Below, piece after piece: positions 42,039 through 55,266 of a stretch of DNA of 64,000 nt. The DNA is from Ascocoryne sarcoides NRRL 50072 (taxonomy: Eukaryota > Ascomycota > Leotiomycetes > Helotiales > Gelatinodiscaceae). The stretch covers positions 1,380,292 through 1,444,291 of the forward strand of contig KB205940.1 of the NCBI GenBank assembly GCA_000328965.1, in the 5' to 3' direction. The notes under the pieces were generated by a model, which was not told where the DNA came from, did no database searches, and worked only from the letters and a program-made list of their open reading frames with translations. The stretch's first letter is position 1. Every line of letters begins with the position of its first letter. The translations under genes were made by a program, and so were the position numbers.

Positions 42039-43904
42039 ATTTAGATTTTGGCAAAAACGAATATTACTTTAATATTCACTAACAATTTGGCAGATAGACA
42101 AACCAGGATAGCGTGTGTCAGCGATTGGGCGGTTCTTTGGGATTGGATAACTGCATAGAGGTATCCTATATCGTATATATACCGAGCGATATTGGGAAAT
42201 GCAGCTGTTGTTTAAAAGGGCTGAAAAGGGGGACAAGGAGGGTCAAAAATATAGACTTAAGATACTGACAGTAAGTTAATCTTGTATATTTACGTGGCTA
42301 CAAATTGATTTGTAACTTTGGCCTCCATAATTGTATTTCGGAGGGGCACGCATATAGCCATGTTTCTTGGACCTTGATAGGTATAAATCAGTGGTGAAGG
42401 CTAATACTAACTGCTGTCTTGAGGGAAGCCCGTTCGGCTAAGAGTTATACGGGTTTATACTACAGAGTGTGTTGTAAGTGGGGAGGACTTTAGGAAGAGT
42501 GGTGGACCCTTGGCTTCCCATACTCGAAAGCTATGCGTCCACTTATAAATTCAAGCGAGGAAGAGTTTAACAAAGAGATTGACGTCGGAGGAGAGGGGGG
42601 AGGAGAGAAGAGATAAGCAAACGAGGACGCAGGTGACTTTGAGACACTAGCTGCAATGTATCTTTAGATTATATTAGCACGCTAAGTAACCTTAATTTAA
42701 CCTTGGTACCTGAGATGATGATGCAAGGGTTGCATCTACAAATGAATCGACTCTCATCATCGTTGGCGTCATCACTCCTTCGTCGCTTTTTTGGCCCATA
42801 CGGTTTATCTCATAATCCAGACTCTACTTGGGCTCTCGCATCAAATGTCTAGAGGTAGGATGGTTCGGAAATTTGTGTCAACATACAACATCAGCTCTTT
42901 AGTTCAACTTCGGTCTTCTTTTCCAACCTTTTACAGCTGTCCGATATACAAGTATGGGTAACTTGTTGAAGCCGCCAAACAGACTGAGCTAGAGTCAGGC
43001 GAGAAGTCTCCTCAAGTAACCGAGCTCGGACACCTGTGAATTTATATTACAAGTTAGATTTAAGACTCCAAAAATCATATTACTACATCGTACGTATGTA
43101 GACGTACTATACAAGTATAACTATGGTAGCCCCTTGGTGGTATGTATAGGAAACAAGTGAACTGAGAATGGGTCTTCAGCGGGTCTTTGAAGCTGGGCTC
43201 CTAGACACGTATGAGAGAATATAATATCATTATATAGCCCCGGCAATCCACTTCCAATTTCAACGTATTGAAAGGTGTGCTGGTAGATATCTCTACCCCC
43301 CGTCCTGGCTTCAACTTTTATCAATCCCCTCGAACCCCCCCCTCCCCCCACACCTTAAAGGCTATACTCCGTAGCAGCATCACCGTTTCACATGCGAAAG
43401 CCACTTCCTCGCTGCCAGCCATGCTGAGGATCATTCCACTATTCCCCTATCCCTGTCCATCTAGAGATCGTAGATTGTCCCCGATTATCCCCAACTGATC
43501 CAGTACGGCTGCGTCTTGTCTCCGTCCCTGCATGAAGCAGGAATTGAGTGCGTGCCTGGTCATGGAGAATAGTCTGGTACTCGTCGACTAATGGCAGGAG
43601 GTCTACCGCGATCTAAGGGATGGATGCTGTATTGCCACCGAAGTGCGTACCTTGGGGAGGATGCGCGCAACTGAAGTCGCAATTTTCGTGCGTTGTTTGT
43701 ATCTCCGTACAATCCGATCTTGACATGTCCTTTTCCATCTCATCAGTATTTGTCTACCCCTTGCGCATCCCCTCCGAGACTGTACCTTGTTGATGATCTC
43801 GCGTCATATTTTGTATTGTACACCGCCAAGCCCCTCTCCACATATCGCATTTGTTTGACTACCGTCTCCGCCTTCAGGTCTTCCTCGTTGCGAAGAGTGC
43901 AGAG
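42039..43904. other. Gene-free upstream region of the membrane/coiled-coil gene
   Basis: About 1.9 kb, AT-rich on the left and C-rich towards 43904. No coding or RNA signal with support. Confidence 0.45.
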
Positions 43905-45416
43905 ATGGGGGATGAGTCGCCATCAAGACTTTCTTCAACGGCGGGCACTCCTCTACGGAGGTCACTGACCGTTGATGAGAGCAGCAGTCTGAGACGCCGG
44001 GGCTCGACGAAGCGTCTGTCGGCGCAAGACACCCCAACTTCAGGCTTGCGGAGGAGAAGCTCGACATTCTCGGATTATTCGATCAGAGAGGCGCGCAAGT
44101 CTTTTCAGTCTTCAACAGATGATCTGCTACATCCTCGCCCTAATGCGACGGCCTCTGAATCGAAAGAGGAAAATTCACCATGGCATTCCCTACCACTCGC
44201 CTTTGCGCTACTCCCAGCACTGGGTGGGATGATATGGACGAACGGTAGTTCTGTCATCACCGATATCATGCTCTTGGGGCTCGCTGCCATTTTTCTCAAC
44301 TGGAGTGTTCGAGTGCCTTGGTAATACCCTTAGACCAGGTTGCATTCTGAGCCCTACGCTAATGATATTCTAGGACTTGGTACCACTCTGCGCAATCGCT
44401 ACGGAAGCTCGAAGAATACAATGCGGATAGCATGACCAGTGATGAAAGTGAGGATGATAATGCCTTAAGTTTCTCTAAAGAGACGTTAGAAGAGGTGCCG
44501 GAAGATGTGCCAGCAGAAAATTCTTCACCAAAGCCAGTCCGAAAATTACCTGCTCATGAGCATGCAACAAACGAATTATACTTCCACGAACTACTCGCAT
44601 TGATGTCCTGCTTCATACTCCCAGCCTGCGGCGCATATCTGCTGCATACCATAAGGTCGCAGTTGACTCGGTCTTCGGAGGGTCTAGTCTCGAACTATAA
44701 CTTGACGATTTTCTTGCTTGCTGCAGAGATTCGTCCCATGGGGCATTTGGTGAAGCTTGTCCAGGCGAGAACACTACATTTACAACGCGTGGCCAATTCA
44801 AATCCTTACGATACCATCAATGGGCAATCGATTGGGGATGTCAAGGAACTTTCACGGAGGTTGGAAGACTTAGAAGCTCGTAGTATGTATTTTCTTTCTC
44901 TAGGAAAGGCGGGCATTTTAAATTAACAACTACGTTACAGATATCATTGCTGAAACTCTCAGCGCATCATCAGAGCCTTCACTGAACGGCAAACAATCTG
45001 CCGCCCTCACTGTCGAAGTTCGAAGAACGATACAACCCGATTTTGATGCTCTTAACCGAGCTGTTCGCAGATACGAAAAGCGTGCAACGCTACAAGCTTT
45101 CCAAACAGATTCCAGGATTCATGAACTAGAAGCTCGATTAAACGATGCCATATCCCTAGCTGCTGCTGCGGCAAATAGTCAGAAGAACCATAGCTTCACA
45201 GGCATTATATTGGAGTGGGCGGCTTCGGCTGTTGTATTACCTATACAGGCTCTTGGCGCGCTTATAATCCTACCGTTCAAAACGGTTGCAACTTTGGTTA
45301 GCATTGGGAAGACAAGTGTTACCGGGAGGAAATCGCTTGAGAAGGGAAGAAAAACTATGTTGAGCGGGAGTAGGTATCCTGCCAATGGGAGACAGCAACG
45401 ACCGATTAAGAAATAG
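43905..45416 (+). CDS. Conserved fungal membrane protein with coiled coil
   Basis: Three exons (43905-44320, 44374-44882, 44941-45416) join in phase to 466 residues. The N-terminus (about 95 residues) is Ser/Arg-rich and phosphorylatable (SLRRRGSTKRLS, GLRRRSSTFSDYS). Two hydrophobic segments follow (LPLAFALLPALGGMIW; SVITDIMLLGLAAIFLNWSV), then an acidic loop (SDESEDDNALSFSKETLEEV), another hydrophobic region (ELLALMSCFILPACGAYLLH), a helical/coiled-coil part (DVKELSRRLEDLEAR; FDALNRAVRRYEKRATLQAF) and a C-terminal membrane segment (AVVLPIQALGALIILPF) with a basic tail. I recognise it as the kind of protein conserved and uncharacterised across filamentous ascomycetes. It has no enzyme motif. 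Location in an internal membrane is inferred. Confidence 0.75.
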
Positions 45417-48400
45417 GTGAGGTGTGGTTAAGTTGTGATGGAGGAAGAATATACCCACTGTCAATTTTTGATACCGTTTCTTTTTCGTCTTGGAAACAGG
45501 AGGGCTGTTGGGACATGTATAGTGATATCCAGGGTACGATACAGGAATATGCTTCGGGAGCATGGAGTTCAGGACATTCGTTAGGAGCCAAGGAAAAGCT
45601 CTCCCTCTATTCTCTGTATATATGAGCACAAAACTTACCTTCTCTAAGTTTACTGTCTAGGATCTTTTACCCAGTTGTGACTATGTACTTGTTTCGTTCA
45701 ATTTCTAGCGCTGGCGGTAGAGCTGGAGTTGACTAGGGATCAAGGACAATGGCACCGATTATGAAGACACCGATCCAAAATTGACTTCCTTTTCCTTTCA
45801 CTTCTATCAATTTACTCTAGCTCTAAGTATTCTGCCCCTCAACTTCGAATTCATTTGTATGCGTTGGTGCCCTAGGCATCAGATCACAATTGCTACGGTA
45901 CGCCTCACGTCAGTATCGGAACATCCTACGCTAAAGTGGTTCGAGATAACACGATCTTAATTTACTACACCCATCATTCTTTTTTTTTCACGCACAGCTT
46001 CTTTCTCGTCCTTAAATATATATCCATATATATAATCTTTGAGTTTTCAACGATGTACACTGATACAGAAGAATGGCTGATGAGGATCCGTGAGTCTGAG
46101 CGTTCTTTCATAATTTGGACGTGAAGGGAAGCTCTACTTTCTCGCCAACAAAAAGAATTTTTGATGTGGTAGATTTCGCGATACTAAGTCAGGAGGAGGG
46201 AAGGGGGATGTGATCCCGTATTGTTTGCTGTTCTCAGCGAAGAGGGGGATTGGAGAGGAACGGATGGGGGTGTAGAATGGTGTTGATGTATATTCATGGG
46301 TGGAAATAGCTGAGTGATAGCTCTATCACAGCTAAGCATATCTTCATGGATGCTGATGGGTATGGTATTATGAAGGGATGTTTTTGGAGGTGAGGTACGT
46401 ACAGAAGTTTTTTTGTTCTACGCGCACCAAGTTTAACATGATGAATATTTCAAGTTAAGGGATTTTACTGATCGAGCACCTGCTCGCAAGAGTTGATGCT
46501 CGCTGATCGCTCAAGTTAACATATTCTGACTTTATTTCTGTCAAGACCATCTTGTTTTGTATAAAATGGGTCCCAAGGATTTTTTACTAACAATTTGATG
46601 TTCGAACTAGTCACCACCGGGTTGTCCCTCCCTCCTAATCGCTTTTCGCCTTCACTCTCCATGGCGGTCTCCTAGACTATGACTCCTACAATTTGAGCCA
46701 ACTCTCTTGAGGTCCAACACCTCAGTTCAACCCTTAGATCCTACCCTCTTAAGAATACATCACACACTTCATGCCTGAATTCCTCCCACAGGCAAAGCCC
46801 GACCCGCTCAACACCCCTCCGCCACGCCGTATTACGAGAATCCGAAGGAGTGATGAGGGGTTTCTAACTGCGTGTGTGGGATGGGAGGATTTGATGCCTA
46901 GATCATAGTGCATGTATATGATGTAGCTGATAAAAGGCGAGGAGGCGTATATGAACATCTATCCTGGGGGCTCGCGTAGGTTTACGGTTTACTGAGGGAA
47001 TGTGGTGGCCGAACGTGGGAGAGGATACGAGGATACGAGGCTGTGTACAGTATCTAGGAGAGGCTAGCTCTAGCTTTGGAATGAGGTTTGTGGGGCTGGC
47101 GAGAGTGAAGAATGAAGCGAGATAGGCTCGAGGTCAATGTTGGGGCGAATAGTTGAGGAATATTTTATGATAGATAGTTACAGATATTGGACTAAAGTAT
47201 ATAGACTAAGGATAACACGAGGACTTTAGCCACAAGATATTGACGGTAGATTTGTTGAGAGGCCATCAAAGTGAGCATAAATTTGCAATTTCCGATATGA
47301 CTAGAGGGTATGCCGATTGTCAATGGCTCCATGCTTAAGGCTATACTAATGGGGGGCGATGGAAGTCAGAATACAAGTCAAAGTCAAAGTGTCAGAAGGC
47401 CTAGATAGGAAGTGAATAGTAATTCAACTCGCTTCGATAGGTGGAGGTATTGCCAGGCAAAATGGTGGTCGTAATTATATGATGAAAATGTCTTGGAGGT
47501 GGAAAGAGATGTACTAACACAAGTTCGAGTTTCTGGATAGCCTTTTTGTAACAGCTCGTGCTGTCGAGGCTTTGTGGTGACCTTTCCGTAACCATGTCTC
47601 TGCGAGGACCATCTCGCAGCCAATTCGCCTAATCTTTAGCAACGCGCTTCTATAGCTCGAGCCTCCACTCTTCACAGCCTTCATAAGCGGACTTCAGTAA
47701 TGTGCCTCGCGATCTAAAAGAAAAATCATAGCGTCCTATTATCATGTTTTGTAGCCTGCTGACTTTTGCAGAGAGGAATTAACAACGCCATGCCGTTCAT
47801 ATGCGACTCGATCTCTACCGAGTTCACTTTATCTCTACCATCACAGATCTCGGAACCCTACATCTAAGATCTTCATGGTACGGCCCGTAGTAGAGGGATC
47901 TTGCAGGTTAAATTTACGCTTACGCGGTAGTCGGCGATTATTACCAGGAGGGAGGCCTATGTTGAAGAAATAAGGGGAGAAGCGAAGGCGCTTCGAAGTC
48001 ACCAACAAAAGGTCTCCCTCGGCTTGATGTGACCAATAACTATGAGATCGACCTTGAATTACTTTTTTGTGTTAAACCCTTTTTTCTCGAAGTGAGTTGT
48101 CTTGTGGCGGAAATATGGTGGTCTCGCTCTCGGCTCGTTCCTATTGACAACCCTTTTGGGTTCTCAAAAGGATTCGGTTAGAGTCAAGCCACCCACCCTT
48201 GCCCCCTATGTCACCCACTCAATACCCCAAGCTCTCAATAGTAAAGCTCAATAGTTATCACATTTCAATAGCAACATCATATCTTCAACATGGGTTTAAA
48301 TTTCTCTACCCGCGACAAAGTCCTTATGGCTGTATCAGCCTCTAGAACCTCCATGAAACCTACACCATCAAACACACATGAATATTTACCAGATTGTTAC

Positions 48401-48582
48401 AGCACCGGAAGCTCAACTTTACCCTTTGTTTCCTACGGATCACCATTCCTCCTCCATTCTAGGCCTTTACGCCTTCAGTGCAGACTCATCTCGACCATCT
48501 GCATATTAAGTTTCTCGACCCCCTCCTTCATCGCCCAAACTCTACTTCGAAGTGTCTTCTTGCGATCTACTAGGTTGTCAAG
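45417..48582. other. Long gene-free region upstream of STE3
   Basis: 3.2 kb of AT-rich sequence with no supported gene. Short ATG-initiated frames between 48290 and 48582 overlap the STE3 leader and may act as upstream open frames. Confidence 0.45.
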
Positions 48583-50486
48583 ATGGAATCAGATACAACA
48601 AGCTCCGATGGTCCCCCCATCATCATATTACCGCCGACTTTTCCAACGTCAAATCATGTCAACGCAATTGTTATGCCAATATTTGCCATTATAGCAATCT
48701 TCATCTCCTACCTACCATTTCGATCTTTCTGCCAAGTTCGAAATGTGGCGGCTGTGAGTATTGTGGTAGTTGTAACCCTTTTGAACATCTGCACAATCAC
48801 CAATGCTTTTATATGGCCGAACGACAACTTCGAAACTTGGTGGAATGGAGTTGGACTCTGCGATATCCAGGCAGTTCTCAGATACCCAATCACGCTCGGC
48901 CTCGCAACTTCAATATGTTGTCTGTCAAAAGGTTTAGCGGATGTTCTAGATCAAGATAATATGAAAGTCACGCATACGCCAGCTTCCAGGAAGAGAAAGA
49001 CTAGAAATGATATCCTATTTTGCTGGCTTCCTCCATTTGTTCAATTGGCTCTACATTACATTGTACAAGCTGGCCGATTTGCAATTACTCCTGTGTTTGG
49101 ATGCACTGATCAGCTTACCAATTCATGGCCAACACTCGTCATCTTGTGGCTTTGGGCTCCTATCATCGCAATATTGAACGCATACTATGCTGGCGAGTCT
49201 TAACTGAACAGTGATTTTTAGAGTCAAATACTGACTAGTTAACAGTCCTCATGCTCATTAGACTCCGGAAATATCGCAAGAACATCACTGAAGCACTCAC
49301 TTCCAGTGGCTCCGGACTTGCACCCAAAAAATTCTTGAAATTGGTCTTCATCTCCTCCTCTCTCATCGTCGTCTACCTTCCGGTTCAGATATCTTTCCTT
49401 TTCCGGTCATTCCCTGCAGAATGGGTACCATATTCCTGGGACGATGTCCATTCTGCACAGAACTGGAACCCGATCATTTACTACCGAACTTCTGACCTAC
49501 CTTTACTGCAATACAATGGTTGGACGTCCATCAGTATGAGTGCGACCATGTTCCTTTACTTTGGTTTTGGCGACGACGCAATTGGCACCTATCGTGGATG
49601 GTTGGTCAAACTTGGTTTCGCCAAAATTTGGCCGAGTTTGAGAGAATCACGAGTTTCACGTCATCTTCACCAAAGAAGTGGTAGCGGCTCTACGTTCTCA
49701 AGCATCTCAAATCACTTGGATTTGGTTGGAAAGGCGCTTAAGCATTTTGACTCGGGAAGCAGAAAAGACAGCGAGAGGACCACCTTAGCTGGGCAGAGCT
49801 CAGATATGTAAGTTTCCCTACCTGCACTAGAACTCACTCGTACATTTTTAAAAACAGAAACTAACAATGCTTCCAGTGGACAGTCACGCAAAGGATCGCA
49901 AGTAGCGTACGACCACGTAGACTTTGCAGGTGTATCCAGAAGTGTCACCAACGTCGCGAATGATTCCGATATCATAACTCCAGCACCAGCGCCAGTTCCT
50001 TACGAAATTACTCGAAACATCAACTCTATATCCTCCTCATTATTCCATTCCGAACTTACCGTTCCACCTCCTGTCCAAAAGAACTTCTTCTCGACATTCA
50101 GAACACACATGAATATTCCAATGCATCTCTTCCATCCATCTTCGCATCACTCCTTCTCAGCCAACAACATAATCCTAGAAGAACTCAACCCCAACGCCAC
50201 TGATCTCGAGTCCCAGGTCTTCAGATCATCCGAAACATTTCCTTCCCAAGACCATAATTCAAGCTGTTCCGGCCCAACTACAGAAACCAAGGTCTGGAGC
50301 GGCGAGAGTGAAGAAGATGATGAAGATATCGATCCTCTGTCACCGAAGATGGGAACGAGAGCATATCGAGAGAGGGAAAGGAGAGAGATGGAGGCAGAAA
50401 AGAAGAATGAACCCAGCACCAGTGAGAGTGTAGTCGTCAAGACTACAAAGGTGCAGGTGAGGGAAGAGGGTAATGACTCTCCCTAG
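48583..50486 (+). CDS. STE3: STE3-type a-factor pheromone receptor (7-TM GPCR)
   Basis: Exons 48583-49192, 49246-49807 and 49877-50486 give 593 residues. The seven-helix core shows family blocks: VMPIFAIIAIFISYLPFRSF, NAFIWPNDNFETWWNGVGLC followed by DIQAVLRYPITLGLATSICC, then FCWLPPFVQLALHYIVQAGR, and SLIVVYLPVQISFLFRSFPA. A long cytoplasmic tail follows (YRGWLVKLGFAKIWPSL..., Ser-rich, acidic ESEEDDEDIDP). These receptors bind lipopeptide pheromone and signal through a G protein to the mating MAPK cascade. The first intron (49193-49245) has no GT donor that preserves frame. A GC donor (CTG|GCGAGT) with AG acceptor and a CTGAC branch point restores A-V-L-M-L-I-R-L-R-K-Y in phase, so I assign a GC-AG intron. 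The second intron is 69 bp with standard GTAAGT..CAG. Confidence 0.88.
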
Positions 50487-52780
50487 AGGAGCCATGATTG
50501 TCTCTTTTTCTACTGTCGTTTACCACCATTTTTACCTTCGTCGATACTCACCTTGCTTTCCTATCATTTGTTCCCTACTGCTCTACTATTTTTACTTTCT
50601 TTTCTTTTCCACCTCTAAAACCAACACAAAAAATACGGAAAATGCTCTCCAACTCTTTTCTTTGTTTGTATATTTTCGATTACAACATCTTTATCCGACT
50701 AGGAAGGAGGGTGGGGATGGAGAAGGATGCTCGTGGGGTTAGTAGAGGATTATATATAACTTCTCCATATTTATCACCTTTCTTCATTTTTATCTCAGCG
50801 GTTAATCCTTTGTGTTGGGTTTTAGGTGGAAGGGAGAGGAAAGAGTGGATAAGGAGAGAGAACGAGACGAGATACAGACGTAGATATTGCCATACATTTG
50901 ATTTTTTTGCGATTTCCTTTTTCTGAATCAATATGATTCCTTCATCTACTGCCAAAAAAAGCAGCTGGAGTCAAGGTTTGAAGGGAGGATGCGAGCGGTC
51001 TTCGATATCTGGAGTCAGATGAAAAAGCATTGAGACTAGGAGATATTTTAGGCAAAAAGGACGAAGTGTTAATAAAGGAATAAATAAGAGGGCATTGCAT
51101 AAGTACAGGAGCAAGGCTTTTTTTCCTTGCCTTTTGTGGTTTATATGTCAGGTATAAATGTTTGTTATCTAGTTGTTAGTGAGTGCTGAGTTTGTTAAAC
51201 AAGTGAGAGTCGACCAAGGATCCCTACATTAGTTTGGTTCCAAAGAGTGCGATGGCTTTTCACCAAGTACGGGGCGTGAATGGTCCCTTCAACTAAAATT
51301 TAATAAACAAGCTGTTTCTTACTTTACGGTATGACTGTTACAGTTGTAAAATGGACTCTCATTTTCAAGCCTATTTTGTCTTTCTTGTCTAATGTCTGCA
51401 CTTAAATCACCGTTGTCTTGTAGAACTGTTTTTGTAGTATTTTCTTATTCTTGCCACCAAGTTAAAGCACTTAAATCACCGTTGTCTTGTAGAACTGTTT
51501 TTGTAGTATTTTCTTATTCTTGCCACCAAGTTAAAGCACTTTCACTCCCAGGTCCTTCGGGTTTCGCAACAACTCAACTAAAGCCAAAACAATCCATACA
51601 GCCGCAATATACATTTGGTCATAAATCCCATCCCGAACAGCACTTATTTTTATTACGGCCATAAGAACTTGGTGGGCGTCCTCTTGCACCTAAGCCTCGC
51701 TAAAAGGGGCTTTTCTCTGGGGCGTTTGGAAAAGATTTGAAACTTATCCTTTGAGGTTATCATGAGCTTAAATAAAGTACCGCAGGACGAGGGGGTGGGA
51801 ACAGAGATTATAGAATGGTCAATAAATGGGATAAAGAGTGAGATTGAGTGTTGTGGTGTTTCGCTGGCTTTGGAGTTTTGTTCTATTGCACTATATCTAG
51901 GTTCAGTGCTCGAGTTCAGCTCTCTTATTCGTTAGAGGCCTAGCTTTATAGCAATCTTAATGTTGTTGCATCCTAATCATTTCATCACAACCAAATCATG
52001 AAAGATTGTAGTGCTTTGAAAGTGTGTGGGTGCACTTAGGACAGGGGCTGAAAACTAGAATATCAGATCAGTTGAAGTCGAAAGCTCCCTGTGGTTTAAG
52101 GATTATCGTGTGCATGTAGATTTACAATGTCTCTCCGTTGAGTAGTTATCTTTATGAAGTCGTCTAGTTGCCGAAGAGCGATGAATTGGTAGGTGGTGTT
52201 CGTGATTCGACAATTTTCAAGGCTGGAAGGGGTCACTAAGTGGGGATAGGAGTAATTGGATATCACATTTTCGGCGCCCTTGCGGAGTAATTATAATTTC
52301 CATACCCATGTATAAAGATAAAGAGCATCCCAGATTACGTTCTCAATGCTCAAGTTCATGGCCCAGGTCATTCACCTCGACAGCTTGACTTGAGTGTAGT
52401 CGAGAGGGGCAAGGACAAATCGGCCTGTATGGAGAATTTCAGGTCCTCGAGGCTTATCGTAGATGCTTGTTTTCATGTTTTGTATGCATTTAAAATGCTT
52501 TCGAGGTCAACTGCAAGGTGGGATTTCGAAGGAGCCCGGCTAACCCGGGACTTTGCTGAAATTAACATGCAACAGCACGTGTGTCGTTGGATTTGTCAGC
52601 ATGCAGATCGTCAAACCGGTGAACTAACAGAGCCCGAGAAAAATTGCACTTTATTCCCAAATGATATTCTGAAATGTGAACGAGGTTACTATTTTTCACT
52701 TTTCTCTTTATCGAGCTTTTTCTTCTTCACAGCTAAAGCCTACACCCAAGTCCTCTTGTTACCCCTCAACGCCAGCATTC
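50487..52780. other. Gene-free region with a 69-bp tandem duplication
   Basis: 2.3 kb, T-rich. Apart from the exact duplication at 51398-51535, nothing supportable was found. The right part is the upstream region of the acyltransferase gene. Confidence 0.45.
51398..51535. repeat. Perfect 69-bp tandem duplication
   Basis: Positions 51398-51466 and 51467-51535 appear identical base for base; a third copy begins only with GCACTT. The unit length is divisible by three and one frame stays open through both copies (ALKSPLSCRTVFVVFSYSCH repeated), giving a 90-codon frame from 51392 to 51664, but no homology supports coding. Confidence 0.9.
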
Positions 52781-54881
52781 ATGGCTCATTCGCTTCCCTC
52801 TATCGGATGGTCCTATGATCTATTCCTTCAAGTCTTCTCTCTTTCTGTTGGAATCTTCTTTAGGGAGGTTCAAGTACGAGGAACATGGCAAATGCCTTCT
52901 GAAGGTCCAATCATTCTCGTAGCTGCACCGCACTCAAATCAGGTGAACACTCTTTCTCATAAGCAGTCACGTTACTTGGATGAATATTCCAAGACTTTCC
53001 TTTCATACAGAACCCCTCTGACAGCCATAGTTTGTTGATGGGGTGATTCTAATGAGAATACTCCGTTCGTTAAACCGTACCATATCATGGCTTTTCGCCG
53101 AGAAATCATTTCGACGTAAGTTTGTGGGCAGTATGGCCAAAATGCTGCATTTTGTGCCAGTATCTCGAGCCATGGATACTGCCAAACCTGCGAAAGGTGT
53201 CATCTATCTTGAGAACATTGAAAACCCTCAAGCTAGCCCAAAAATCTTGCTAGGAGTTGGAACCGACTTTACAGCACCTGAGTTCAAACCAGGTGGATCG
53301 ATATACCTCCCAATGATCAATGGCGAATCGCACAGGCTTGATATTGCAGAGATTACTGGCCCTGAGAGGATCGTCCTTAAAGACACTCCTTTGCATGTAG
53401 ATGCAGTAGATCAACTCACAGGATGCCGTGCTAGTGGTAATGGTGTGAAGTTCAAGATTGCTCCCCATGTTGATCAAACACAAGTATACAATGCTGTGTT
53501 CCAAAAACTAGCCGCCAATGGTTGCGTCGGCATATTTCCAGAAGGTGGAAGTCATGATCGAACAGAACTACTACCGCTGAAGGGTTTGTTATGTTCCTTT
53601 AAAAAAATCTAAGATAACTGTACTCACAACCACGTTTCTTCTAGCCGGAGTTGCCATCATGGCACTTGGTGCCTTAGCCCAAAACACAAAAGTCACCATC
53701 ATCCCGGTTGGCCTGACATATTTTACGGCACACAAATTTCGCTCTCGTGCTGTCATCGAGTTTGGGGAAGCCATCCCAGTCTCTGACTCTCGAATTGAAG
53801 AATTCAAGACTGGATCAAAGCGGGAAGCTATTAGCGGCTTGATGAAAGATATATCTCAAGCGTTAGCAGCAGTTACTGTTTCAGCTCCTGATTTCGAGGC
53901 TCTTGAGGTCCGCTGCGTATTTTTCTTTACCTCTACATTTCAAGTCCCTATCCTGTCTTCTCTTACTAAATGTCCTGTGCTGATATTCAACAGCTCGTCC
54001 ATGCAGCCCGACGGCTTTATCTCACTAGAACATTATACAACGACGACAAGCAATCCATCTCCTTCGCTCGTTCCGCCGAACTCAACCGCCGTCTTGTAAA
54101 AGGCTACACCACATATTCCCAAAGACCCGAAATGGTCTCCCTCATCAGAGAACTAAAATCATACACCTCCTCCCTCAAAGCTCTCAACCTCAAAGACCAC
54201 CAACTCCTCTCGACCGCCACACACCACACTCACTTTCCAACCCTCTTCCGTCTTCACACTCTCCTCTATCGCCTCTTTAAACTCGCTTTATTATCCACTC
54301 TCACTCTCCCCGGCCTCCTCCTCTTCTCCCCAATATTCATTTTAACAGCCCGACTTTCCCATAAAAAGACAGCAGAAGCACTCGCAGCATCTAGCGTAAA
54401 GATTCGTGCACACGACGTAATGGCCACCTGGAAAATCCTCATCGCCCTCGCCCTTGCTCCTCTCTTCTACACAACTTATACCATTCTTCTCGTGGTTCTG
54501 AATAACTACAACCACGTATGGGGATACATTCCCGCCACTATCTCAACCCCGCTTCTCGTTATATCTTCGTTTACCATTCTTCCAACCATAACGTACGCTG
54601 CATTACTATTCGGCGAACAAGGAATGGATATTTTGAAATCGATATACCCACTTGTTCTAACGCTCAACCCAACGTCTTCACATATAATGAAGAGATTGAT
54701 TGAACAGAGACGGGTGTTAGTGTTGAGAGTTAGAGAGATGGTTGACCAGTTTGGAGGAGGTATGTTTCCGGATTGCAATGACGTGAAGATGTGGAACGCT
54801 AGGGGACCAAAGAAGCTGTTTGCAGATATAAGTCCTGATATGGAGAGGAAGGAGATTGGGAAGTTGGATGAATTCATCTAA
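52781..54881 (+). CDS. Glycerol-3-phosphate/DHAP O-acyltransferase, SCT1/GAT type
   Basis: Four exons (52781-52942, 53031-53583, 53645-53907, 53994-54881) join in phase to 621 residues. The acyltransferase boxes are all present: APHSNQFVDG (His51..Asp57, the family's H-x-NQF-x-D form), a substrate-binding block near SVSRAMDTAKPAKG, FPEGGSHDRTELLPLKAG (motif III) and VTIIPVGLTYF (motif IV). A first hydrophobic stretch (LFLQVFSLSVGIFF) and C-terminal helices (LALLSTLTLPGLLLFSPIFI; LIALALAPLFYTTYTILLVV; PATISTPLLVISSFTILPTI) anchor it in the ER membrane. It makes lysophosphatidic acid, the first step of glycerolipid synthesis. A typical C-terminal soluble tail ends PDMERKEIGKLDEFI. Introns 1 and 3 (88 and 86 bp) are longer than others in the window. 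Intact. Confidence 0.9.
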
Positions 54882-55164
54882 ACTTCGGACAGGCGTAGAT
54901 TAATTTAGAATTTAGAATTTGCGTCGGAGGCAGAAGTCGGTGGTAGATTTGCACGAGAGGAGCTCTGCTTAGAACGTAGAAAGAAGTCCTAGATCAAGAT
55001 ACACAAAAATGAAACAACCATTATATATTGCACTCTATCACCCGAGCACCCTCGAGCGCCGACTATTGTCGTCGCCCACCCAACTCCTTCCTCCTCGGGC
55101 CACATCCATTACTAGCTCGGCTTTATACTCAGATAACAATAAATCTTTCACGGAGCAGAAAGAT

Positions 55165-55249
55165 GGGCTCATGGTTTGGTGGTATAATACCCCCTTAGCA
55201 TCAATTCTCAATGTGGGGGTGGTCCTGGGTTCGATTCCCAGTGAGTCCA
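55165..55249 (+). tRNA. tRNA-Ala(AGC) with 13-nt intron
   Basis: The acceptor stem GGGCTCA pairs with TGAGTCC (one G-U), followed by discriminator A. The T arm CTGGG-TTCGATT-CCCAG is perfect. The anticodon stem CCCCC pairs with GGGGG around loop TT-AGC-A..T, with A37 before a 13-nt intron (55201-55213) at the standard position. The D arm is the weakest part of the fold. The A box (TGGTTTGGTGG) and B box (GGTTCGATTCC) are both present, and a run of nine T's begins about 8 nt downstream as Pol III terminator. Anticodon AGC follows from requiring U33 and a purine at 37; reading TAG would leave a pyrimidine at 37. Confidence 0.88.
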
Positions 55250-55257
55250 AAGATTAC

Positions 55258-55266
55258 TTTTTTTTT
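55258..55266 (+). terminator. Pol III terminator of the tRNA
   Basis: Nine consecutive T's shortly after the tRNA 3' end, the normal RNA polymerase III stop signal. Confidence 0.7.

Noticed and set aside
48290..48694. A 134-codon frame overlapping the STE3 start
   Set aside because: Out of frame with STE3 and without domain content; best treated as leader sequence with possible upstream frames.
51392..51664. A 90-codon frame with a 23-residue repeat
   Set aside because: Produced by the 69-bp duplication; no homology, signal or splice context.
55038..55250. A 70-codon minus-strand frame overlapping 55165-55249
   Set aside because: It is the antisense reading of the tRNA-Ala gene (a known artefact in which T-arm sequence mimics protein).
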